Shown: positions 36,601-48,881 of the stretch, piece after piece | Numbering within the stretch: the first letter of the stretch is position 1 | How the letters are laid out: every line of letters begins with the position of its first letter | From: Polytrichum commune | Taxonomy: Eukaryota; Streptophyta; Polytrichopsida; Polytrichales; Polytrichaceae | Reading direction: 5' to 3' | NCBI GenBank assembly: GCA_950295325.1 | Contig: OX485809.1 | Coordinates: forward strand, 38,781,081-38,845,080 | DNA: 64,000 nt | The notes under the pieces: generated by a model | Seen by the model: the letters and a program-made list of their open reading frames with translations, nothing else | What the model was told of the DNA's origin: nothing | Databases searched by the model: none | Position numbers and translations under genes: made by a program

Positions 36601-39600
36601 GCATTGCTTCATTTTTTAGGCTGTTTTAAGTCTATACGTAATCTTGAAGTGGGCAATACGAGAATTAGAGGGTTTCTGAAGACTACTCCCTCCTTTTGAA
36701 GATAAATATCTTGAACTGGCATGGACAAGCCGACCGGCACTTATTAGTCCCAAGGGCAAGCCCCTAAGTTCTTACATGGTTGGGGCCAAAGCATGGTAAA
36801 GTGAACAAAAGTTGTACCCTGTCAATGTAGAGGCGCAAGTACCTACATATCCTAATTATATGACTCAAAAAAATAATAATGATTCATATTGAAGTTACTA
36901 ATAAGGTGGGTCATGATGTTTTCGTAAATATATTTGCAATCTACATGATTTACATTCATAAAAATAGATTCTAAAGTTTGTAGAATCTACTTCCATAATT
37001 GTCGGTTCTTGGAAAGTGAGGGTGAAGTAGACCTTAAGGAAATGTATTTTGCTTCAAATTTTGTGGCACACGAACATACCATACGGTCTTGCCAAATACT
37101 TAAACTATACACACAAATCATAACAAATTTTGAATGAAGTAGGTTTTAGTTTAATCCACCATCTAGTTTAAGATCTATTTCATACGTATCTCCATAATAC
37201 TGATGAGGCACAAATTTTGTACTATGTTTGGTTCAAACCCATTGGAGGGCTCCATGGTCTCAAAATGATATTTTGTATAGAATTGAGCCTACTTCCCTTA
37301 TTATATATGGAAATTGTATCACAGTGGAAGGACGGACCACTTTTCTTGTTCACTCTACCATGCATTGGCCCGTTGGTTGAATATATTCATTATACCCATA
37401 TTACCCCACTATGATTGGGTGGACCATAGTGGTAAGGTGCACTTAGGAAGGTCACCCATCCGAGCACTATTCCAACCTTAGGCCACTTAGCCTTTCGATT
37501 CCCATGGGATCTAGGATAAGGCGCCTACTGGAATCCAGTAAGTTCAATGTCATATTCATTTGTCAACTTTGTGACATTCTTAGTTTCCACTGAGAGAAAG
37601 TGTCAAATTTGTGACATTATTGTTCTCAATAAGTTGACAATAACACAAGTCAAAAGTGGGCCTTGGGTTTAAGCTACCTTATTTTCTTAGTTCTTCAAGT
37701 ATCCTCGAGTATCCTGGTTCCTTAATTACCTATGTTCTATCTTGTGATCTGTCAAAGCACTCATTCCAGAGACTACATCAAACTATCTAGCCCAGTGTTT
37801 TTAAAGATTAGAAAATATGTTTTTGAATGATTACACTTTGGGGTGCAGACTGAAAGTCAATTTGCTAAGGCCTATGAGAGTGGGCTCCATAAAAGCAAGT
37901 AAGAGGTTCTGCTTGTAAATGTTTTGTTACACAGCTTTGAAATAAAATCACTTGGTTTTGAGAAATCCTTGAACAATAGCAAGAGTTCCATCAATGCTTC
38001 CTGGATGTAGGTATTGGCAACCCACATATGAGGACTCCATGAATCTGATGGCACGACTGCCAGAGGTTGCAGCCTTCATCTACCGAAGGTTTGATGATTT
38101 CTTTTCTTTTTTTTTTAATTTCAATGGTGCTTTTGAAATTTCTATGATATTAGCATTTGAACATTTTTTCAGACCGAGGAGGATAAGGTTATGAATGGAC
38201 TCTTGAAAACAGTGATTCAATTAAGGAAATATATCTACAACCTAAACTATCCTAAGATTCCAGATTGCCTGAGTTTTATTTGCCAGCATGAATAGAGTAG
38301 GTTCAAATTGCAGGGTTTACAAAGGAGGAAAGACAATCCCTGCAGATCCAAACTTGGACTATGCAGCCAATTATGCACATATGTTAGGCTACAAGGATCA
38401 AAAGTTTCACGAGCTCATGCGACTCTACATAACCATCCACAGGTCAATCCTCAAAATTTGCATCAAATACTCCTCCTGTGATTGTGATTTTTTTCGTCGT
38501 TATGGAAGAAATTAACTGCTGAATGCCCAGTTGTCAAGTGTATAGATAATTAGGCCTTGTTGTTAGATTTTTGACTGGTTTAAGTCCAATGTGACTTGTC
38601 ATGGAACAGTGATCATGAAGGCGGGAATGTGAGTGCGCATACTGTGCATCTGGTAATTTCTCAAACCACTTTATTTGAAATCCTGTACAATCATTTGATT
38701 ACATCTTTGGTCCAGAATTTGACAATGCTTCAAATTGAATACATGTCAGGTGGGAAGTGCATTGTCTGATCCATACCTATCAGTTGCAGCTGGAATGAAT
38801 GGTTTGGCTGGTCCCCTTCACGGTCTTGCTAACCAGGTCATTACCAACTTTCCCTCCACATAGCACTTTTTACCATACATTTTATGCTGGAGGTAGTAAG
38901 CCATCAGAGCATGTTAAAATGCAAACAAGGTGTTTCACAAGGGGCAGAGGAAGCCATTCAGAACATCAGCTGGTTAAACAAAAGTCGCACAGAACACCTG
39001 GAATACTTGCAATGATACTTTTACATTTTTAGAATGCAAAAGGGAAGGTATTATTGAGCACACTAATGCCAAGTGTCATGTTTATATATTACGCAAGAGG
39101 AAGATAATATTATAAGTGTCATGTGTTTACACTTGTGGTCAACTTCTTGATCACTTTGTAACCTAGGCATAGACCTCATAATACTCTTGAGCATACTAAA
39201 AAGAAGATATCAGAAAGCTCCATCAATGCCAAGTGTCTTGTGTTCACAATTAATGGTCAAGTGTTGATCATCAAATACTACAAAACAGAACACTACCCTA
39301 TAACTCGTCGAGGTTCACAAGCTACCAGGAATAATGTGGGCTGAGATAGGTGTGAACTAGTCTGCAGGAAGTATTGCGGTGGATACAGGATGTAGTGAAA
39401 GAGGTTGGAGCAGATGTCACTACTGAGCAGCTCAAGGAATTTGTTTGGAAAACATTGAAAAGTGGCAAGGTTGGTTATAATTTTCTTATGACAAGGTCTT
39501 TAGTTTGTATTGGTTGACAAGATGCTTTGCCCTTACCTGGACTCCAATTTGAAATGATATCCAGTGTGCTGGCATAATACTATCCGATTACTCTTTCTAT

Positions 39601-41405
39601 GTAAGTTGTTTTAGAAATTGATTGGAACAAGTTCTAACTGCTGGTGTTCAATCATTTTAGAGCTCTAGTGGAATAAACAAATGAACATGGTGACAATGGG
39701 ACAGGTGGTGCCAGGTTACGGGCATGCAGTGTTGCGGAAAACAGATCCTCGGTACCAATGTCAGAGGGAATTTGCTTTGAAGCATCTTCCAGATGACCCG
39801 TTATTCAAAATGGTAAATAATTCAGAGCACATTTGTCATTCAGCTCCTCGCTTAAAGGTCCCACAAGATTACACTAGATTACTAGGTGCACTAGATTACA
39901 AGTATCATACATGACAATGTTGAGTTCACTGTTCTTGAAGATTTTGCCCATCACCTTGACTCCAGTTCTCCAACATGTGTTCTTTCTTTGCTTCTTTCTC
40001 TTGGCAACTAAATCTATGTGTGGTCTGAGGTTTGAAGACTGAACTACTTTACATTCACAGATAACTCTTGTCAAAAGCAACAAAATACTGGATTCATGGA
40101 ACCTCAGTTGAAGTGTCCGTCATGGTCATGCTTTGACAACCAACACATTTGACATTCGTGCAGGTGTCCAAGATATATGAAGTCGTTCCACCAATCCTCT
40201 TGGAAACTGGAAAGGTATGAAGCAGTGTTAAACTGGTATTGTCTTCTTTTTTTAAAATACCAATTGGACATCTATAATGAGGATTTCACATTTATTCATA
40301 TTAGTAGGGTATGGATATAGTGGACAATATTTTTCGTTTTTGATACCATTTGGGTCTATAAACCATGCAAGAACTTCAATACCTAGGCAAAATCACCCTT
40401 GTATTAATATGGTTTAAAATGGTATTAATCCAAATAATAACTCGTGTAAATAGAGATTCTCTCAACCTTGATGGACCAATCAAATATCAACATTTGATTG
40501 TATTACAATTTTTATACCATATTGGTTCTTTGATACCGTTATTGATGTTGACTATTGGTACAACACATTCACCTATCTACCAGTCCAACATTGGTGTGAA
40601 GGTGATGGAACAGAGATCAAGAGCATTGCACTTATCACTAAATCTTCTCCATTGCTTTGCATCTCCTTTCTTCCTTTTGATATTCAGAATAAAAGTGGCC
40701 TTTTGCAAAGATTGCACTGGGTTATCGAGCTCCACACTTCCATTGTATCCATACTTCTCACATCTCCTGTAGGCCATCCTTGCAGCTGAAAAGAGTCTGA
40801 TGTTGTCTATATATCAATCTTGGCAACCCTGATAGGCACCAATTTGGGCTTTCACTAGAAATTCCAAGTTGTTATGTAGGTGCTCAAAGAGACTGTTCAA
40901 TTGGAATAGTTGTTGCATGATGGCGCTAAACTAAATTGAGTTGGAGGAATGGCAGGTCAAGAACCCATGGCCTAACGTAGATGCCCACAGTGGAGTTTTG
41001 CTTCAGTATTTCGGGTTGAAAGAAGAGAAGTAAGTCTGCCAACATTGCTTGATGACCTCAGTATATAATGCAACAACAGGACCCTGAAGGATGTGACAAA
41101 TTTGTCTATTATTTCATGTGTGCAGCTACTACACTGTGCTTTTTGGAGTTTCTCGGACCTTAGGCGTGCTCTCACAGGTGAATTCCAAACATAACCCTCT
41201 CATTATAAATCAGTTGCTGGTTAATATGTCTACAAAAGCAAACCCTGAAGTCTTGTATGAACTGTTGTCAAAATAATAATGGGAGGGGGTTATGTAATTT
41301 GTACAGCTTATCTGGGATCGTGCACTTGGTCTGCCAATTGAGAGGCCCAAAAGCCTGACGTTTGGTTGGATTGAGAACTACTGCAAGAAGAAAGCCAAGA
41401 AATAG
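33657..41405 (+). CDS. CSY: Mitochondrial citrate synthase
   Basis: Condenses acetyl-CoA with oxaloacetate to citrate, the first step of the TCA cycle. Secure exons: 33883-33969, 34258-34299, 34755-34820, 35243-35308, 35593-35706, 36004-36067, 36397-36479, 37849-37898, 38011-38088, 38314-38442, 38610-38652, 38750-38836, 39368-39469, 39705-39812, 40164-40214, 40956-41029, 41126-41177, 41307-41405; phases agree throughout. From [10 protein letters not shown] the chain is 435 aa and aligns with plant CSY4 end to end. The catalytic triad is intact: His at 38819 (GPLHGLANQ), His at 39723 (PGYGH), Asp at 40980 (NVDAHSG). The Arg-rich exon ending [10 protein letters not shown] looks like a presequence end. 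The first exon, 33657-33803 (donor AAA|GTGAGA, 79-nt intron), is tentative. The C-terminus KKAKK is not a peroxisomal signal, favouring the mitochondrial isoform. Confidence 0.92.
36560..37530 (-). mobile_element. 5S-derived retroelement in a citrate synthase intron, split by a MITE
   Basis: Lies in intron 36480-37848. On the minus strand the 5S-like head is at about 37420-37525 (GGATGGGTGACCTTCC, 30 nt after GCTAAG). The body breaks at 37372, resumes at 36781 and ends near 36560 with a TTTCTTTCTTCC tail. It is the longest copy and gives both ends of the family. Confidence 0.65.
36782..37371. mobile_element. MITE nested in the 5S-derived element
   Basis: About 590 bp with inverted ends of about 30 bp: left GGGGCCAAAGCATGGTAAAG, right (inverted) GGGCCAATGCATGGTAGAG. 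The host element continues on both sides. TGGTT occurs next to both ends and may be the target duplication. No transposase; superfamily uncertain (hAT possible). Confidence 0.65.
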
Positions 41406-42334
41406 CACAACTGTGTTTGTGAGCTCAATTTTGCAGCCTGGAGTTGTAAGATATGGAGGTTAGATATATCCAATATTCATGCAGTCTTGGGGAAGCACAC
41501 CCATTCAATTGCCTGAGGTGTAGAGAAGACTACTGAAAAATCCATCAGACCTGAGTGTCAAGTTGTAAACAATACAGCATCCACTATTTGTAAGGTTTCC
41601 TACATAAATGATCACCTTCAATACTCGTCTACTAATCTAGAGCACATTGCTCTGGCCCACACAATGAACTTTGTTACGTTGAATTCCTATGCATTTTACT
41701 CTTATCTCTTAAGGTCGCCAAACTATCAACTTTCGAAAATGTGCTTATGACAAAAGGTAAACCTATCCATATGTATCTGTGCTGATAATTTCTCGCAAAT
41801 CATAGCACTTTCAAAGCCCAAAATGCAGATATTTCTTCAAAAATGACGAGAAAGTTGGTGGTAGCATGAGCGAGTCAGGAGATCACACAACAACACAGTA
41901 AGACATGGCATAATGAGCTTGACACAGGCATTCTTGTAAGAGATGAATTATGCAGATTCCATATCGCAGCTTTACATAGCTTATAGAAATTAAAAAATGC
42001 AAGTGTTGAAAAAACATTTATCAATAATGGGCCAATGAGTGTGTGTGACACTCACCCACTGAATGCACTTTTGGCGATGCCAATGTGCTCATCATGGCTA
42101 ACTGCAAGAAATGGTGAGCAGAAACATCAGGCCTCTCTCTCACTTGGGATTGGACAAATAATTCTTCTTGCCTGCTGAAATGGAGGTGGTTAAGCTGGAC
42201 CACCAAATAACAGTCATGTGCATCTCCATCTCCAGTTTGAGTACCAGAGACCAGCATATTTTTCTGCTCTGAAGGCATCCCCAGCGTTCATCTGATTTTG
42301 GTAGCCCTCCATCAGGCACACGGGACAGAACGAA
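41406..42334. other. Convergent 3' flanks of citrate synthase and HIG1
   Basis: The 3' UTRs of two convergent genes presumably share this interval. No other coding frame recognised. Confidence 0.4.
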
Positions 42335-43498
42335 TCATGACTTGCCCATGCCCTCCACATACACAGTTCCAACCATGAGTGCAACAGTCGCTGCCTGGAA
42401 TCCTACACGGGCTCGCATGAACATCTGACTCCTGTTGAAGTTCCCCTGCTTGAAGGACACCAACCCTGCTAGGAGTACACCAGCAGTTGCAATTGCTCCT
42501 GTCAACACACCATTCCACGATTTAAAAATATTGTCAATTCTCCGCCACCTTTCAAGTATGTAGTAGCGCAATGTACAACAAATAGACACAAAATCTACGA
42601 GCCCTCACCAAGTTTAAAACCCATTGTTTTCATATCTGGGGGTTTGATACTTTTATTCAGTACATTATCTTATGTCATGGATAAAACGAAAATATACTCA
42701 TATATCACATTGATGATCAAAATACTGAGTATGAATTTGCATCCAAGGCACTCATAAGCCGTGTATTTGAACCTAAAACTTCAATAAACATTAAGGTATT
42801 CAATCGATTTGGAAAGTGCAGATGAAGAATAAGTTAATTTTAGGCACAGGTTCACCTTTAGCACAATTACCTTAAAATGGAAGAATGTAGCTCAAATACA
42901 CTTGTAAGGGTTGATACAATTTAAGGGTTTCTCATGAGATGTTGGTAGATTCCTGACTTACAGATGGATGGCAGCAGATATAGTTCAAAATTCACCGACC
43001 CGTTAGCCACAACTCTGGACCATGAGATAGGGTTTGTGATCAACGCCTATGTTAAGCATGTCCTCTATCAATGCTCAGCGTTACTATTAGCGCTTGCTTA
43101 TGCAATGACTTAAGGATGTCGGTTCAAATTTTGTCAGTTTGAAACTGAGATGTCGAGTTAATAATTTAATTCATGAAATGCGAGTGCTGGAAGAGACAGG
43201 TAATCTCAGAACCTATCCAGGTATCATCACACAATCACCATCGCCTACTAAATTCCCACGACACAATTGCTCAGAACTTGGGAGGTCCGTGCCGAAAGAA
43301 ACGCGTCCTCAGTTCCAAGCGAATGAAAATAATTGCCAACCATATTAACAACGATAATTATTAGAGGTACAGGTGAATCTTTGTGCTTGTAGGAGAGAGG
43401 GAAGAAGTACCACAAAGGACGAGAGGGTTGCGGTGCTCCTTCTTGTTGCTGAACATATCCTCTGAATCTTCCATCACCTCCATGTCGCGCGACCTCAT
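42335..43498 (-). CDS. HIG1-domain protein (Rcf1/HIGD2-like), 2 exons
   Basis: Small inner mitochondrial membrane protein of the hypoxia-induced-gene family, which supports assembly of cytochrome c oxidase and respiratory supercomplexes. Exon 1 is 43498-43411 and exon 2 is 42498-42335, with a 912-nt GT-AG intron (phase 1), giving 83 aa. Residues 24-30 (NPLVLCG) lead into a first membrane helix (about 30-45). Next come RSQMFMRARVGFQ and a second helix (about 62-77). Q54, R58, R60 and Q64 fit the QX3RXRX3Q signature of Rcf1/HIGD2-type proteins. Nested ATGs at codons 6 and 9 are alternative starts; an in-frame stop upstream of 43498 closes the frame. The gene converges tail to tail with citrate synthase. 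Family call is firm; exact start less so. Confidence 0.85.
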
Positions 43499-43657
43499 AG
43501 CTCCTCCGTTCGCTGATTTCTCCGTTCACCGATTTCTTCGCTTGAGGAGAGAAAATTTGGTACAACGCGAAGAATTTAAGTGAATACGGCAACCGACTTC
43601 AAGAGAGCCTCGCTGATCTACATAAGGAGGTCGTTCTCCCTTGGTTCGGAACCGTTT

Positions 43658-43912
43658 TCACCGAAATTCGTGCAGAGAAGATTCTAATACCACCGCCGCT
43701 TCATTCAAAGTACGCAATTGGCGAAAATCAGAACAATCCACCACACGGGAACTGGCTTTGAGCGATCCAACGTTGGTCAAGGAAACCCTAAATGCCAGGG
43801 CAAGGCCTTGCGCTCCAACTTCGGCCACGTCCCCCGCTGCAATGATGCCACGTCGGATCTCCTGAGCCGTTGGGGTGGTGGCACCTGGCCTTGCTTTTTT
43901 CATATTCGTCAT
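43658..43912 (-). other. GC-rich open frame of uncertain status
   Basis: An 84-codon minus-strand frame (ATG 43912) and a 74-codon plus-strand frame overlap in a GC-rich island just upstream of the HIG1 gene. Neither shows a recognised domain. The island may be the HIG1 promoter region or a gene remnant. Confidence 0.2.
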
Positions 43913-43943
43913 TGGTTTGTTCGTTTTATGGATTTATGTATTA

Positions 43944-44430
43944 CAGTCCACCCTCGATAAATGTTACACTTATAAACGTTAACTCATTATATTTATTAAC
44001 AAAATCGTACTCCCCTCATATTGCTAACTAGAATGTTAACTATGTTAAATGTTAACAATAATTTACTCCCCTCTTTGTTAATTTGCCACTTATAAATGTT
44101 AACCTACGAAATACATCCAATATTGTGTGATAGCATCCATTACATTGACTCACAACCTTTCAAAATGGCAAAAGCCACCAAATTTGACTTTTGTGATCAA
44201 ATTATTCATCTAAACTATATTGATTCTTATTTTGTTTCATAAAAATAAAAGATTGATTTGATACACATATTTTATATATGATAATTTTGCAAAACTCTCC
44301 CTCCATAATTGTAATGAATTTATATTTTTTAAGCATTCAAAAAAATCCCTTTATAATTGTTACAATGTTAACTCATTATAAATGTTAGGAAAATTTTACT
44401 CCAGAGCCTAACATTTATAGAGGGTGGACT
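43944..44430. mobile_element. pogo/Emigrant-like MITE
   Basis: About 487 bp. The left end is TA followed by CAGTCCACCCTCGATAAATG; the right end is CATTTATAGAGGGTGGACT. CAGT-starting ends with a CTC(N)ATAAAT core and a TA target are typical of pogo-derived Emigrant/Lemi elements in plants. The interior is AT-rich with repeated AATGTTAAC blocks and no coding capacity. The last bases of the right end are decayed. Confidence 0.65.
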
Positions 44431-44639
44431 TTTGTTTCTCACACCCCATAATATTCCTCCTAAAAGTTCATTGATGTGGAGGATGAATCCATGACATGCT
44501 GGATGAAGTGATTAAGCACCGAATCACATCAAGTATGGGGCATCGATCGCACCATTAGATGTGACCAAAATCCACATGGCGAGTCCTTACAGGCTCGTCA
44601 AATGATTTCTAATTACATTTGGGAATGGCACTCTTGCCG

Positions 44640-44745
44640 ATGTCCCATAACATTCGACCCGAATGTGAGAAATATCCAGGAATATTCTGTTCAATATTCC
44701 CGGTCCCATATAACATTGTTATGAATCTGAATAATGTTATGCCAT
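44640..44745. mobile_element. MITE family E fragment
   Basis: Contains GGAATATTC blocks, GTCCCATATAACATTGTTAT and ATCTGAATAATGTTATGCCA, shared with 2316-2445 and 7085-7150. Confidence 0.55.
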
Positions 44746-44939
44746 GACCTAGTATGTAATTTCATATTGTTTAAGGTAAGCATGACTTAATGAACATTTT
44801 TAGTAATGCATCCACTTCTTAGTTGTTTTATAGATGCGAGCAATGTCCATGATAATAATAGTTTATGCTTTCTCATGGTTATGGTCGGCAGTTCGAAGAC
44901 CATGACCAAGAGAAATTAATGTCATTTTTTATAAGTTGT

Positions 44940-45345
44940 GTCCACGGGACATATAGTACAGCGGATTTAGACCAAGATGTAGTAGTTTTTTGAAAATAAA
45001 TAATAAGAAATCATCAAATATGAATATTTATTGATAAAAATAAAAATAAAATAAAATAGATAAAAATTTGTTTTATTTCTAGCATGGTCGTCTTCATTTC
45101 CGTTGAGACAATCTATTTGGGTTCTCTTGCTGCAAAAACCAGGCGATCACCAAACATTATTCATTTATGGATATGCAGGATTCCATGTCACTTTCATATC
45201 ACTTTCTCATTCATTTTCTAATATGTACACTTCTAATATTGGTGACCGTGGCTAAAAGGAAGTGGGTTGTAGGTCATTTCTCAACCAATGAGTGATTTGT
45301 GAAAGCTATGGTCGTGATCATTGGTCAGTATTGTAAACATGTCCT
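44940..45345 (+). repeat. Dispersed repeat family D, copy 3
   Basis: Clear ordered match to 3720-4130 (GACTTAGACCAAGGCAT-like start, GTTCTCTTGCTGCAAAAACC, CAACCAATGAGTGATTTG). Confidence 0.55.
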
Positions 45346-45354
45346 TAGGTTGCG

Positions 45355-46010
45355 AAACACACAATTAGTGCGAGATGATTCCCAATTCCGAGCTTGTGTC
45401 CATAGCCATTTACCTTATACTTTTTGGGGGGATCATATGAAAATTGTATTCATTATCAAGTGATGATTCTCAAGCTCATTAAGTGGTCATATACATGCCC
45501 AAACTATGTTGGCTACTAAGCCTAGAATGGTCAACAAATTTTGAGCATGTAGACTGATCTTTTATTTAAATATGTACTTTTGATGTTTGTTCTTAGATCC
45601 ACATTATCCACACACCACTCAAATATAGTTGTCGAATTGACTAAAAAGTGATTATGAAAGGCACACTTACCTTATACAAATTAGGTCAACGGTTTAACTA
45701 TGGGCAATCAATGCAATAGCCCACTGCTCAAGGTGAACAAGCCTAAAATAAATGCATCCACTCATCCAAAGACACAAAACATGCAATTAGTGCAAGATGA
45801 TTAGCAAATCCAAATCGATGTCATAAGCATTTGACTCATAATGTTATGAGTTCATATAAACATCAAAGTTAAGATTCATGTTCTTATGAAATGGTCATAT
45901 AGCTCCCCCCCCCCCCCCCCCCCAAACCCACCCTTTAAATTTTAAATTTTGTTGTTGTTGGCTATTGAGCCTTCAATGGTTAACAAATTATAAGAATACA
46001 GTCAATTCTT
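45355..46010 (+). repeat. Two family A copies in tandem
   Basis: Copies begin near 45358 (CACACAATTAGTGCGAGATG) and 45779 (CATGCAATTAGTGCAAGATG). A C19 homopolymer at 45905-45923 interrupts the second. Confidence 0.55.
45905..45923. repeat. Poly-C run (19)
   Basis: Direct reading. A likely site of assembly or length error. Confidence 0.9.
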
Positions 46011-47591
46011 CTTGATGTATTCTAGTGGGAATAAGGACAAACCCACCCAAATGTAGATGGAATTTGATGGGGTAGGGTTTGTATGTGCCAACTAGCTATT
46101 CTCATCTTCTCAAATCCGGGCCCACCTGCTCACCTCCCTCCTCCAAGTTAAAACATCCTCCTCCTCTAAAAACCAGATCTCAATCCTTCCGTGACCGCAC
46201 TTGTAGGTTAAACATGTGTTTTAGTGAGTGCAGGAAGGTCTAGCAGCATGTGTTCACAACCCTCCACATTTTAGTAGGCCATGAGAATGTGGTTGATTGG
46301 TGGCTTGTGCAAATGTACATGCGAACACCTCCAACCCACTATCATCTAGAATCTAGTGGGTGAGTGGCCTACATGGAAACTCACCCTAATTAATTTAGAC
46401 TACGGCCATCTATGGTACTATGCTATATAGTATTGACCTCTATATAAGGTCAATAAGGCCCATAAGAGGTCAAAAGAAACTCATTTCTTGTGCACATGGC
46501 AACTGAGCATTAACTTAGAAGAACTAAGTTGTGTGCTCTTGCTAAAATCAATGGATGGATGACCAGTGAGGAGTGGTATTCATTAAAAAAGTTCATGATG
46601 AATACGTTCCACATTAAGAACACTCATCTGATAGGTTCTCTATATTCTACGATCCACATATCATGATATTACTAGATTTGTAGCGCATTTGACAAAACTT
46701 TCCAATATACCAAGCCTTGGATTCAAAGCCTTTAAAGATGTAGATGATCATGTACGGCAATGGCACATTCTGGAGAGCAAAACCGAAGGGAGCCGAAGAG
46801 CACCCGAAAAGCTTTCATGTTGGAGAAACCTAAAACACAAAAACAAATCCCAACATGAGTGGATCAGGTAGTCATTGGGGACGGTCGCCAATTGAAATCA
46901 CAAGATGGAAATATTGGTAATTGGATGAACTAGCACATCTAATATTATTTTTTTCCCTTCAGGTGGCAATGAGCCCGTTGCCCCACTGTTCCCCACTTGT
47001 TCTTGCCTAAAAAACAAAAAATTCAAAAAAAAAAATTCAAAAAAAAAGATCCAAAGAGAAAGGGCCACATCTCAAAATACCTCTCCCAAACACATGACAA
47101 AAGAAAGAGTACGCACATGTGGGAAGGTGGGGGGACTATATGTGCAAAAGTTGGGGCAGCTCATGGGCATGGGCATACCTCCATAGGCGGATACACATGG
47201 GCATGGGGGCATAAGATTGCATGGGCTTGGGGGTTGGGGTGGTCCGGGCTATCAGTTCCTATGCACAAGTGCAACGGGTTGGGACGGCACATGTTCAAGC
47301 TAGCGTATATTGTATATGGTAATGCCTCAAATGATACCCTTTTCTACACTCACGTTAGTTTGTATGTGCTTATGAAGAGTCCACCTCCTAAGTGTACACC
47401 ATTGCCGGCCTAGAATTAGGGCTCCAATGGAAGTACTACTTTGTTGGCCCAAAACTTTCATCTCCATCATGAAGGAAAAAGTAAACAAGAAACGAAAATG
47501 GAAAAGAACAATGACGCTTTTTGTTGCCCTTTACTTTGGTAAAAGTAAAAGCTTACATTTACTTTTATGGGACCAAAAGTTATATACATAT

Positions 47592-47602
47592 GTATATATA
47601 GG
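47592..47602 (+). promoter_or_regulatory. TATA box of glycine-rich gene copy 1
   Basis: GTATATATAGG lies about 155 bp before the ATG and is conserved as GTATAAATAGG in the second copy. Confidence 0.6.
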
Positions 47603-47755
47603 CCACACACATCCAATTCTCACCTATTTCATCGTTTGTCTAAATCACAAGTTTGTTCAAATTCCAAGTTCGTCGAAATCTTATTCTTATCTACATCATA
47701 ATCTTGTCTACACCAAAAGTTTGGCAATACTTTGGAGCATCAACGTATCTTCATC

Positions 47756-48214
47756 ATGGCAAAGGTTGCACGGTTCTTGCTTAAGATGTCTTGGTTCATG
47801 GTTGTAATGTTGGTCATTGCCAATCTCATATCAACCGTTGAAGGTTTTAGGTTCGGCCCCTTTGCAATGGGCCGTGGAGGACCTTTCGGCGGCGGTTTTG
47901 GAGGCGGTTTTGGAGGACTCGGACCTTTTGGAAGCGTAGGGCTCGGAGGAGCTGGACCTTTCGGAGGCGGTGGTGTTGGAGGACTAGGACCTTTTGGAGG
48001 TGCTGGTCTTGGAGGTCTAGGACCTTTTGGAGGCGGTGGTTTTGGGGGAGTAGGACCCTTTGGAGGAGTAGGACCTTTTGGAGGAGCGGGACCTTTCGGA
48101 GGCAGCGGTTTGGGTTTGCCAATCAATAGTACCTTCCCAGGCTTAAACATCACCTTGCCTGCAATCAATGACTCCTTCCCTGGGTTCCCCTTCCCCGGGT
48201 TCCCTTTCCCTTAG
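47756..48214 (+). CDS. Secreted glycine-rich protein, copy 1
   Basis: 152 aa, no intron. Residues 1 to about 30 form a signal peptide (basic start, hydrophobic MVVMLVIANLIS, cleavage near VEG). The mature chain is a long run of GPFGG/GLGG-type repeats (about residues 35-120), then a short tail with three N-glycosylation sites (NST, NIT, NDS) and terminal GFPFP repeats. This resembles plant cell-wall or apoplastic glycine-rich proteins; a specific role cannot be given. The start is the ATG in tcatcATGGC, since the earlier in-frame ATG at 47732 would put a charged stretch before the signal peptide and is not equivalent in the second copy. Confidence 0.8.
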   Translation: MAKVARFLLKMSWFMVVMLVIANLISTVEGFRFGPFAMGRGGPFGGGFGGGFGGLGPFGSVGLGGAGPFGGGGVGGLGPFGGAGLGGLGPFGGGGFGGVGPFGGVGPFGGAGPFGGSGLGLPINSTFPGLNITLPAINDSFPGFPFPGFPFP

Positions 48215-48668
48215 TCACGGAATCGATTGCACGTACAACATGTTGGCGGTCAAGGTTGTACACCGGCTATTTTTATTTTGTAAGGATCAAGCAAAGCTTC
48301 ATAGAGTTGGGCATCGGCTTGTAGTGCGGAGTGCCGATGGTTGGGTTCGGAGGATGTTTGGGTGTGCTTCTTTCCGAGAGTGATTCATGAGAAGTTCTTG
48401 GAGGAGCCGACTCAAATTGATCTCCTTTTTTTTTTATCCCCAATAATATGAAGTATGATTTGCTCGATCAATCTGGTTGGTGTGTCTTGAATGTTTGAGA
48501 GATCGTAATTCTTCTCGGGGGAGGGTGTGCACTGTTTGTTGGGATTGAAAATGACGTGCATGAGTGGCCTTGAGTTTATCACCCCTATGCACAAAGAATT
48601 TTGCAACAAAAACAACACCACATTCACGTGTGCAGAGATCACACATGACCTCGAATATTCAGACACGT

Positions 48669-48881
48669 CCAATCTTCTTTTGCTGAGATTCACACCTCAT
48701 ATACTTTTAGATAGAAATAGGGTGCACAAAAATGTGGTTATAACCTGATTCATGTTATTTCAGTTGATTTTGCCCCAACCAATCTTCTTTTGCTGGGATT
48801 CTATACTTTTACGATAGAAATAGGGTGCACAAAAATGTGGTTATAACCCGATTCATGTTATTTCAGTTCATTTTGCCCCAA
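48669..48881 (+). repeat. 110-bp tandem duplication in copy 1 3' flank
   Basis: Units start at 48669 and 48779 (both CCAATCTTCTTTTGCTG) and share GATAGAAATAGGGTGCAC. The equivalent place in copy 2 (56865-56975) has only one unit, so the doubling postdates the segmental duplication or was lost in copy 2. Confidence 0.85.

Noticed and set aside
47740-48168. Proline-rich minus-strand frame over the glycine-rich gene
   Set aside because: It is the reverse complement of the GGN-rich coding repeat; signal peptide, TATA box and conservation support the plus strand.
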